Shown here: positions 1 to 6,106 of the stretch, in pieces
Layout of the letters: the number at the start of each line of letters is the position of its first letter
How positions within the stretch are numbered: the stretch's first letter is position 1
DNA from: JBGTCY01 sp041748615
GTDB lineage: Bacteria; Bacteroidota; Bacteroidia; Chitinophagales; CAIOSU01
DNA: 6,227 nucleotides
Direction: 5' to 3'
Assembly (NCBI GenBank): GCA_041748615.1
Contig: JBGTCY010000176.1
Span: 1 to 6,227 of the forward strand
Program-made: the position numbers and the translations under genes
Notes under the pieces: model-generated
The model's database searches: none
The model's input: only the letters and a program-made list of their open reading frames with translations
Told to the model about the DNA's origin: nothing

Positions 1-171
1 CTGGAAGGTAAATCATGCCAATAAACAAGTTTTAAAAATCTCTTTACCAGTCAAAAAAAGACCTTGGATGGATGGCATCTTCTCCCAAATTCAGAATCTA
101 AGCCCCCCTTTTAATTATTCTAATGCATAATCCGGGTTAAATCGAGTTATGTTAACTCAATTGACAAAAAT
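1..171. other. Left-edge region with no supportable gene
   Basis: I see no gene, RNA or promoter that can be supported here. One plus-strand frame is open from base 2 to the TAA at 128-130 (42 codons, no start codon needed because it enters from the edge). It could be the tail of an upstream gene, but a run of that length is not rare by chance and I do not recognise the peptide. A small hairpin, GAGTT (144-148) with AACTC (154-158), has no T-tract after it and so is not a convincing terminator. Confidence 0.4.
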
Positions 172-317
172 GGTCGCCCCTCTGGGGCTTGAATATTCTT
201 ATTGTGTGCATATTTTCTACCATAAGGTCGCCCATACTGGGCTTTTTTAGAGTTCCATTAGGAACGACCATTTGGTAGTCATAAAACATCTATTCAACAA
301 GCCCCAACGGGGTGACC
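172..317. repeat. 146-bp nested palindromic, REP-like intergenic element
   Basis: Seen directly: the outer arms 172-191 and 298-317 are inverted copies. GGTCGCCCC (172-180) pairs with GGGGTGACC (309-317) with one G-T wobble, and GGGGCTTG (184-191) pairs perfectly with CAAGCCCC (298-305). Each arm can also fold on itself (GCCCC-TCT-GGGGC at 176-188; CCCC-AAC-GGGG at 302-312). Inside lies a second stem, CTACCATAAGGTCG (217-230) with CGACCATTTGGTAG (265-278), 12 of 14 positions complementary. That stem encloses two more hairpins: GCCCA-TAC-TGGGC (230-242) and GTTCC-ATTA-GGAAC (252-265). The whole is nearly symmetric about base 246 and can form a cloverleaf or cruciform. G/C-rich mini-hairpins next to GTAG-like ends recall REP elements mobilised by RAYT transposases, and similar elements are scattered in Bacteroidota genomes; that family link is from memory. 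No coding frame runs through it. Confidence 0.7.
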
Positions 318-330
318 TTTTAGAAATCCC

Positions 331-406
331 TTATCCCAAACTCACTCGAACTTTGAGGAATTTATTTAGAAAACTTACTTATCCCAAAGCAAGCAAACTT
401 TCCGAA
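331..406. repeat. Pair of imperfect direct repeats (about 28 bp, 48-bp offset)
   Basis: Two copies start with the identical ten bases TTATCCCAAA (331-340 and 379-388). They continue with similar sequence: CTCACTCGAACTTT then GAGGAAT in the first, GCAAGCAAACTTT then CCGAAT in the second. The pair lies just outside the nested palindrome. It may be the remains of a duplicated end of that element or an unrelated short duplication. No function is assigned. Confidence 0.5.
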
Positions 407-476
407 TCCGTTCGTGGGAATACCTTTGATAATTAAGCGATTCGCTTTGAGAAGTTTAGGAAAGTTGACTACCGAT

Positions 477-495
477 GGAATATCAATGCTATTCC
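477..495. other. Small hairpin across the stop codon of the minus-strand gene
   Basis: GGAATA (477-482) is complementary to TATTCC (490-495) around a 7-nt loop, and the right arm overlaps the TAG stop at 489-491. In the direction of minus-strand transcription no T-tract follows, so this is not a canonical intrinsic terminator. It might mark or protect the transcript end. A perfect palindromic stretch, AAGCGA-T-TCGCTT (435-447), lies about 30 bp further downstream, also without a T-tract. Confidence 0.3.
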
Positions 496-2927
496 TTTAG
501 AAGTTTTTTAACAAGTCTGCCGTTTTGCGATGTAACAGACAGAAAATACATCCCTGTTTGAATGTTGGGTATATTGAGAATAGTTTCAGTGCCTTTCCAT
601 TCCGCTATTTGTTTGCCGTTAATATCGTAGAGTATTGCATTAAAAAAATCGCCTTCAAGATGAAGAACATTTTTAACAGGATTGGGATACACTTTTAAAG
701 AATTTATTCCAATATCATACAAGCTACTTACAATAGATAAATTGAGTGTTACAATACTGTCGCAGCCTGCTTGTGTATTGAGGGTAGATATGTAATTGCC
801 TGCGCTACTGTAAATAATACCACCAATCTCAATACTTCCACCTGAATTAATTGTGGTGTCAATGGTTATTTGGTATTCGGGATTGATGGTGAGGTTTAAG
901 GTAACTACACTATCGCAACCTGCGGCATTGGTTAATGTAAAAGTTGCAGTGTTGTTGCTTGCTGTGTAAGTATTGCCATCAATCCAGGTATAGCTTTCGC
1001 AAAAAGTTTTTGTATCGGTGCTACTTGAAGTATTATTGATGGTTAGATTCAAAGTTACAATGCTATCGCAACCAGCCGCAGTGGTTAATGTAAAAGTTGC
1101 AGTGTTGTTGCCTGCTGTGTAAGTATTGCCATTAATCCAAGTGTAGTTGCTGCAAGCAGTTTGTGTGTCGGTGCTGCTGGTAGCGTTGTTGATGGTCAGG
1201 TTTAATGTTATAATACTGTCGCACCCCGCAGCATTGGATAGAGTATGCGAAGCAGTATTGTTGCTTGAAGTATAGGTATTGCCGTCAATCCAGGTATAGC
1301 TGTCGCAAGCCGTTTGTGTGTCTGTGCTGTTGGTAGCGTTGTTGATGGTTAGGTTTAATGTTACAATGCTATCGCAGCCTGCGGCATTGGTTAGCGTGAA
1401 GGTTGCAGTGTTGTTGCTTGCCGTGTAAGTATTGCCATCAATCCAAGTGTAGCTTTCACAAGCGGTTTGTGTATCGGTGCTACTGGTAGGAAAACACTCT
1501 CTTATTTTGGCGACAAAAATATCTCTGCTTCCGGTGGCGGTTAAGAAAAGTCCCGTTCCGCCCACATCAAAATTTGCGGTGCCTGCAAAATATCCTGTAA
1601 TGTATAGCGCTCCACTTTTGTAATACACATCCCAAGCTCTTTCTATATCGGCACTTCCGGCACGGTAAACCCATTGAAATACTCCATCTTCATTATACTT
1701 TGCTAAATAAACATCATTTTCCCCAAGCGTGGTTACAATATTAGTGTTTGCGCTTGGGTCGAAATCGGGTGCTCCGTTAAAGTTTCCGGCTATGTAATAG
1801 TTGTTGTTCTCATCTATGGCAAGACCATTAGAGCTGATATTGTTTGCATCTGAAAGCAAATTTGCCCATACAAAAGTACCGTCAGGCTGTAGTTTTACTA
1901 CAAAACCATCTTCAGCTCCACCTGAGGTTACATTTAGCACTCCGTCAGGATTCAAGTTTGCGCTGCCGTAAAAACCTCCCTGCATATAAATATTGTTATT
2001 GTTGTCACATACAATTCGATTTCCGGCAACGAGATTCGTACCGCCAAATTGTTTTACCCACTGAAAAATTCCGGTAGCATCAAATTTCAATAAGTAAGCA
2101 TCTTCCTGATTAATGGCAGTTAAATTGGCAGTTCCGGAAGGATTAAAATTGGCAGTTCCTGTAAAGTAGCCGGTAACTAATACATTGCTGTTGTTATCTA
2201 CCGCTATGCCTATGCCAATGTCTGAAAGGGTGCCGCCTGCTCTTTTAGCCCATGTAAAGTTTCCGTCATTAGTAAGTTTCAGCACAAATATATCTTCACT
2301 GCCATTAGATGATAAATTATGAATACCATCGGGGTTGAAGTTTACGTTACTTCCTTCAAAAGAACCCGCAACGTGAATATTACCGGAAGCATCTAAAGCC
2401 ATTCTGAAAGGCTCTACATTGTTTGCAATGGTAGTGCCGCCAATTTGTTTTATCCATAATAGTGTGCCCGCATCGCTGAGTTTTGCTATAAAGCCATCTT
2501 TGCCGCCTGTGGCTGTAATCAAGTTGGTGCCTGCGCCTAAATCTATATCAATCGTTCCTGAAAAATAACCTGTTACAATTAAATCTCCATTTAAGTCAAC
2601 AGCAATGTCTTTTATAAATGAAGGGTCATTACCTGCAAACTGCAACGCCCAAACAAAATTCCCTGATGCATCCAATTTAGATACAAAGGCATCCATTGTT
2701 GTTCCCGAAGTAAGTGTATGGGTGCCTGCTCCCGGGTCAAAATCAATAGTTCCGTTAAATCTTCCTGCGGTATATAAGTTGCCATTATCATCTGCCGCAA
2801 CCGCATAGCCCTCGTTTAGCCCTGCCCCCGGAAAGTTTTTAGCCCATTCTGCCTGTTGGGCAAAAACATAATTCGTAAATAGAATAATTGCTAATGAAAG
2901 CGTAAGCAGATTGATGATAAACCGCAT
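489..2927 (-). CDS. Secreted seven-repeat beta-propeller protein with Cys-paired repeats and T9SS type A sorting domain
   Basis: The product (812 residues) begins with a signal peptide, MRFIINLLTLSLAIILFTNY then VFA, probably cut before QQAEW (residue 24). Residues 28-478 hold seven SBBP-like repeats of about 65 residues, each marked by an aromatic-W step (W28, 93, 158, 226, 290, 354, 419), a DxxGN-type turn, a G-F-x-G-x-x-[DN]-[FIL]-[DN] motif and a D-x-[FY]-[VLI]-x-K step; seven repeats suit one closed seven-bladed propeller. Residues 483-686 are four 51-residue repeats with CxSYTWIDGNTYT and AAGCDSIVTLNLTI motifs, two Cys each. A fifth, degenerate copy keeps only the second Cys. Residues 741-812 form the T9SS type A tail (VYPNPVKN, LYDINGK, GMYFLSV, basic end). 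The ATG at 2927 is chosen over an in-frame TTG at 2945, because that TTG is part of the -7 promoter box and the ATG gives a cleaner signal peptide. No catalytic motif is visible; a surface or adhesive role is inference. Confidence 0.9.
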   Translation of the reverse strand: MRFIINLLTLSLAIILFTNYVFAQQAEWAKNFPGAGLNEGYAVAADDNGNLYTAGRFNGTIDFDPGAGTHTLTSGTTMDAFVSKLDASGNFVWALQFAGNDPSFIKDIAVDLNGDLIVTGYFSGTIDIDLGAGTNLITATGGKDGFIAKLSDAGTLLWIKQIGGTTIANNVEPFRMALDASGNIHVAGSFEGSNVNFNPDGIHNLSSNGSEDIFVLKLTNDGNFTWAKRAGGTLSDIGIGIAVDNNSNVLVTGYFTGTANFNPSGTANLTAINQEDAYLLKFDATGIFQWVKQFGGTNLVAGNRIVCDNNNNIYMQGGFYGSANLNPDGVLNVTSGGAEDGFVVKLQPDGTFVWANLLSDANNISSNGLAIDENNNYYIAGNFNGAPDFDPSANTNIVTTLGENDVYLAKYNEDGVFQWVYRAGSADIERAWDVYYKSGALYITGYFAGTANFDVGGTGLFLTATGSRDIFVAKIRECFPTSSTDTQTACESYTWIDGNTYTASNNTATFTLTNAAGCDSIVTLNLTINNATNSTDTQTACDSYTWIDGNTYTSSNNTASHTLSNAAGCDSIITLNLTINNATSSTDTQTACSNYTWINGNTYTAGNNTATFTLTTAAGCDSIVTLNLTINNTSSSTDTKTFCESYTWIDGNTYTASNNTATFTLTNAAGCDSVVTLNLTINPEYQITIDTTINSGGSIEIGGIIYSSAGNYISTLNTQAGCDSIVTLNLSIVSSLYDIGINSLKVYPNPVKNVLHLEGDFFNAILYDINGKQIAEWKGTETILNIPNIQTGMYFLSVTSQNGRLVKKLLKE
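870..1481 (-). repeat. Four tandem 153-bp coding repeats
   Basis: Four consecutive units of exactly 153 bp (1329-1481, 1176-1328, 1023-1175, 870-1022 in reading order) each encode 51 residues starting STDT. A landmark string (ATTGATGGT/GTTGATGGT on the plus strand) recurs at 882, 1035, 1188 and 1341, confirming the period. Protein identity between units is high. Many DNA differences fall at third positions: units 1 and 2 use ACT/ACC, GAT/GAC and TAC/TAT for the same residues. So the copies are not fresh duplicates, and the protein sequence appears conserved. A diverged fifth unit follows on the C-terminal side. Confidence 0.93.
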
Positions 2928-2942
2928 TTTTAAAGTTTTGGA

Positions 2943-2974
2943 CAAATGTACAATTTTAAATTATTTCGCTGCAA
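2943..2974 (-). promoter_or_regulatory. Bacteroidota-type promoter of the minus-strand propeller gene
   Basis: Read on the minus strand, TTG (2974-2972) is followed after 21 nt by TACATTTG (2950-2943). This fits the known Bacteroidota sigma-factor consensus, a TTG-type -33 box and a TAnnTTTG -7 box about 19-21 nt apart. The start codon ATG at 2927 lies 15 nt beyond the -7 box, so the 5' leader would be only about 10 nt. There is no Shine-Dalgarno sequence; the leader is A/T-rich, as is common in this phylum. The transcription start itself cannot be read from the sequence. Confidence 0.65.
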
Positions 2975-3094
2975 TCCTGATAGTATTGGGTGAGTTGCAT
3001 ATCGAGATTGGTGGCTTTTTCTGCGCTGATATTTGATTTTTTGGGAGGTGTTTTTCTATTCCTTTGTAAACTTTACAAGCGGCAAAACAGGATA

Positions 3095-3145
3095 TACCAT
3101 CGGGTGCAATACAGTACAAGTTCGAAAACCTGTTTACCGATGGTA
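3095..3145. repeat. 9-bp inverted repeat in the divergent intergenic region
   Basis: TACCATCGG (3095-3103) is perfectly complementary to CCGATGGTA (3137-3145), with 33 nt between the arms. The right arm runs into the motif ATGGTAGAAAATAT (3140-3153), which occurs in inverse orientation at 210-223 inside the nested palindrome. The string TACCGATGG of the right arm (3135-3143) also recurs at 470-478, just downstream of the minus-strand gene. It may be a degraded copy of the same interspersed repeat family or an operator between the divergent promoters; the first seems likelier because the shared bases extend beyond the arms. Confidence 0.5.
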
Positions 3146-3290
3146 GAAAATATTGGAGGACGGGACTTATTTTTAATCGGTCTTTGATACGTCATTTATC
3201 CCTTGCTCTTTCTTTTAAACAATTCACTTCTTCCATTTCTTTTTGTTAAATTTTCACTTATATTTCTGAATTCACATCATCTTCCCATTT

Positions 3291-6041
3291 ATGAAAAATA
3301 CTGCCGGTCTGCTTTCCCTTCTGTTTGTTTCATTGATTTTAAACGCGCAACCAACCATTGCTTTACAGCAATATGCTTCCGGTTTTACAGCCCCTGTCGG
3401 GATTTATAATTGCGGTGATGAACGATTATTTGTTGTGCAACGTGGAGGACAAATTCGCATCATTGACGGAAACGGCAGTGTAAAATCAAGACCATTTCTT
3501 GACATTACTTTGAGAGTTCGTTCATCCGGCAGCGAGCAGGGTTTGCTGGGCTTGGCTTTTCATCCCGATTATAAAAACAATGGTTATTTCTTTGTGAATT
3601 ACACGGCACAAAACAATGGCGAAACGCGCATCTCAAGATTTGAAGTCAGTGTTCAGGATGCGGACAGCGCGGTATCTGTGAGCGAAGTGATTTTATTAAC
3701 CGTACCTCAGCCTTTTAGTAATCACAATGCAGGAGACCTTGCTTTCGGACCGGATGGGTATTTGTACATTCCGTTGGGTGATGGCGGTTCCGGTGGTGAC
3801 CCGGGTAACAGAGCTCAAAACAAAATCAATCGTTTGGGTAAAACTTTGAGAATTGATGTGGACACCATTGCCGGTTTTAAAATTCCGCCCGACAATCCTT
3901 TTGTGAATGATACTACTACGTTAGATGAAATCTGGCATATCGGACTGCGGAATCCCTGGCGCTTCAGTTTCGACAGACTTACCGGAGATATGTGGCTCGG
4001 TGATGTCGGTCAGGGTGAACGTGAAGAAGTGAATTTTCAACCCGCGAATAGCACGGGTGGCGAAAATTTCGGCTGGCGTTGTTATGAAGGCAATTTGACT
4101 TACAATACTTCCGGTTGCGGAGCTATGAGCAATTATACTTTTCCTGTATTTGATTACATTCATATCAACCGACCCGGGGGCTTGGGTTGTTCTGTGGTGG
4201 GAGGATACGTTTATCGCGGCTGTAAATATCCCAACATGTTTGGCTATTATGTTTTCGCGGATTATTGCAGCGGCAGATTTTGGACGATTCATCGTGACGG
4301 AACAAATTGGGTCAGCACTCCCAAAGGGCAATTAGGCACAAGTTTCAATATCAGTTGTTTTGGGGAAGACCGCAATGGCGAATTATACGCAGGTGGATTG
4401 AGTAACGGAATTATTTATAAAGTGATTGACAACAGCGCTTTTGAAACATTACCCTTTATTGAAAATACGGGTGCATCCGAGTTTTGTCCGGGAGATTCAA
4501 CCGAGTTAATGACTCAATCGGGATGGAACAGCTATCAATGGTTATTGAATGATACTTCAGTCCTTGATTTCGGATTGATGATTTACGCGAAAGTTACGGG
4601 TGATTACAGCCTGAAAGTGACAGGAAATAATGGATGTGTTTATACTACCCCGAAAATCAGCATTTCACATCTGACACCACCATCACCGGTAATTACGGCT
4701 GAAGATACCGCTTTTTGCTCCGGTAAATCCTTGCGACTTGAAACCGGAATTTATTTTTCCTACGAATGGTCTGACGGAAGTTCCGATTCTTCGATAATTG
4801 TTCAGTCGCCCGGCAATTATGTGGTGACTGTCACAGACAGCAGCGGGTGTAAAGGGAGTTCTGCTGCTTTCCTTGTTTCGGAAAATCCATTACCTCAACC
4901 GGAAATTTCACAAAACGGATTGCTGTGCAGCGGCAACCGGGTTGAATTGATGACCACAGAAAATTTTCAAGCCTACGCCTGGTCAACCGGTGAGAGCAAT
5001 GCCGTAATTGATGTGTTTGTCAGTGGTGACTACTTTGTGACCGTGACTGATGAAAATGGTTGTGAGGGTGCGTCTCCTTTGTTCACTGTAAATGATAACC
5101 AGGCTGCTCAACCGACCATCAGCAGTTCGACAAACGAATTTTGCACGGGTGATTCCGTATCGCTCACCGCCAACATGGGTTTCATTGCTTACAACTGGTC
5201 TAACGGAGATACCGGCAACGTCATCACTGTTTATTCCGGAGGCAATTATGCCGTAAGCGCCATAGATAACACCAATTGCAGTGGAATTTCTGATACAATC
5301 AATTTGGTTGAAAATAATTTGCCGCAACCGGTGATTATACCGGGAAATCTATTGACCGCCTGCGAAGGAGATACGGTGGTCTTGTCAACTACAACCGCTT
5401 ATGCAAGTTATAACTGGTCAAACGGTGCAACTACTCCTTCATTGATTGTCACAAGCAGTGATACGTTTCAACTTTCAGTGGAGGATACTAAAGGATGCAC
5501 GGGTATTAGTGACAGTGTTGTGATAATTTTTTACAACAATCCGGCTCAACCCGTGATAACTCAGTCCGGCAGTGTGTTGTCCGCTAATCAAGGTTATAGT
5601 TACCGTTGGTTTTTAAACGGAAATATTTTACCTAATGACACGCTTCAAACTTTGGAAATTCCCTGCTCAGTTTGCACGGATGGAGAAGGAACATTCAGTG
5701 TTGAGATTACAGATTCAAACGGCTGTAAGTCAATCTCCGAGGCGCTGTTTATTTTGTGGAGTTCAATCCATGAAACTTCATTCGGTGAAATCAGCATCCA
5801 GCCCAATCCATTCACCGCTTCGGTTCTGATTCAATATGAACTCCGGATGGAAAGCAAGATGACGCTCCGGCTGATAGACCTGACCGGAAAAGAAATTACC
5901 TTATTGGTGCATGAAAAACAACAGCCTGGTTTTCATCAGCAAATCATCAACGCGGAAAATTTGAGATTGAATCCGGGATTTTATTTTATAGAAATCGGAA
6001 ATGGCAGTTACAAAAAAACCTTCCGGATTGTGAAAATTTAA
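3291..6041 (+). CDS. Secreted PQQ-type glucose/sorbosone dehydrogenase-like protein with Ig-like repeats and T9SS tail
   Basis: The product (916 residues) has a signal peptide (MKNTAGLLSLLFVSLILNA, probable cut before Q20). Residues about 22-381 form a GSDH-family six-bladed propeller, the fold of soluble PQQ-dependent sugar dehydrogenases. Family blocks visible are EQGLLGLAFHPDY (82-94), NHNAGDLAFGPDGYLYIPLG (144-163), LGKTLRIDVD (182-191), GLRNPWRFSFD (218-228), WLGDVGQGEREEVNF (235-249) and GGYVYRG (304-310). By alignment from memory to Acinetobacter sGDH, H145 matches the catalytic His and R220 the active-site Arg; PQQ and substrate are inferred. Residues about 388-821 hold six Ig-like repeats of about 70 residues, most with a CxGxS-type start and a GC near the end, plausibly disulfide pairs. 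Residues about 832-916 are a T9SS type A tail (IQPNPF, LIDLTGKEI, LNPGFYFIEI). The ATG at 3291 gives the signal peptide directly; no Shine-Dalgarno is seen. Dehydrogenase activity is likely but not certain, since the wider family includes members without it. Confidence 0.92.
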   Translation: MKNTAGLLSLLFVSLILNAQPTIALQQYASGFTAPVGIYNCGDERLFVVQRGGQIRIIDGNGSVKSRPFLDITLRVRSSGSEQGLLGLAFHPDYKNNGYFFVNYTAQNNGETRISRFEVSVQDADSAVSVSEVILLTVPQPFSNHNAGDLAFGPDGYLYIPLGDGGSGGDPGNRAQNKINRLGKTLRIDVDTIAGFKIPPDNPFVNDTTTLDEIWHIGLRNPWRFSFDRLTGDMWLGDVGQGEREEVNFQPANSTGGENFGWRCYEGNLTYNTSGCGAMSNYTFPVFDYIHINRPGGLGCSVVGGYVYRGCKYPNMFGYYVFADYCSGRFWTIHRDGTNWVSTPKGQLGTSFNISCFGEDRNGELYAGGLSNGIIYKVIDNSAFETLPFIENTGASEFCPGDSTELMTQSGWNSYQWLLNDTSVLDFGLMIYAKVTGDYSLKVTGNNGCVYTTPKISISHLTPPSPVITAEDTAFCSGKSLRLETGIYFSYEWSDGSSDSSIIVQSPGNYVVTVTDSSGCKGSSAAFLVSENPLPQPEISQNGLLCSGNRVELMTTENFQAYAWSTGESNAVIDVFVSGDYFVTVTDENGCEGASPLFTVNDNQAAQPTISSSTNEFCTGDSVSLTANMGFIAYNWSNGDTGNVITVYSGGNYAVSAIDNTNCSGISDTINLVENNLPQPVIIPGNLLTACEGDTVVLSTTTAYASYNWSNGATTPSLIVTSSDTFQLSVEDTKGCTGISDSVVIIFYNNPAQPVITQSGSVLSANQGYSYRWFLNGNILPNDTLQTLEIPCSVCTDGEGTFSVEITDSNGCKSISEALFILWSSIHETSFGEISIQPNPFTASVLIQYELRMESKMTLRLIDLTGKEITLLVHEKQQPGFHQQIINAENLRLNPGFYFIEIGNGSYKKTFRIVKI

Positions 6042-6070
6042 AAAATTGTGAAGTTCTGAAAAATCATCTC

Positions 6071-6105
6071 CGATTAACGATTAACGATTGACGATTGAAG
6101 ATTTA
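6071..6105. repeat. Heptamer tandem repeat (CGATTRA)
   Basis: Four heptamers in a row read CGATTAA, CGATTAA, CGATTGA, CGATTGA (6071-6098), followed by a diverged fifth, AGATTTA (6099-6105). The array starts 30 bp after the stop of the dehydrogenase-like gene and ends directly before the presumed insertion-sequence end. Short heptameric runs of this kind are seen between genes in various Bacteroidota; their role is unknown to me. Confidence 0.75.
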
Positions 6106-6106
6106 C

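Larger units (their letters stand above)
2928..3290. other. Divergent intergenic region with promoter, inverted repeat and possible gene remnant
   Basis: This 363-bp gap separates two divergently transcribed genes. It contains the promoter of the minus-strand gene, a 9-bp inverted repeat (3095-3145) and a motif shared with the palindrome at 172-317. A minus-strand frame is open for about 37 codons and ends at the TAA 2958-2956; its last part would read EKATNLDMQLTQYYQDCSEI, which has a natural amino-acid mix, but it has no start codon and no recognised family. The stretch 3190-3290 is pyrimidine-rich on the plus strand and must hold the promoter and leader of the plus-strand gene, but no good TTG/TAnnTTTG pair is visible. 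Confidence 0.5.

Noticed and set aside
2..130. Plus-strand open frame of 42 codons entering from the left edge and ending at TAA 128-130
   Set aside because: Too short to stand out from chance, no recognised motif, and no upstream sequence to test it.
230..248. GCCCA-TAC-TGGGC followed by six T: intrinsic terminator on the plus strand
   Set aside because: It looks terminator-like, but no plus-strand gene can be supported upstream, the stem has only 5 bp, and it is an integral part of the larger palindrome.
870..1481. CRISPR-like array
   Set aside because: The 153-bp units are directly adjacent without spacers, are in frame and encode a conserved protein repeat.
2990..3187. 65-codon plus-strand frame with a hydrophobic N-terminal stretch and GTG start
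   Set aside because: No start context, no recognised family, and it runs through the inverted repeat and shared 14-nt motif; intergenic location explains it better.
3241..3266. TTG (3243-3245) with TATATTTC (3259-3266) as a promoter for the plus-strand gene
   Set aside because: The -7 box has a mismatch at its last base and the spacing is only 13 nt instead of about 19-21.
3921..5327. Minus-strand open frames (3921-4331 and 4983-5327) inside the dehydrogenase-like gene
   Set aside because: They lie antisense to conserved domains, have no family features and are explained as shadows of the real frame.
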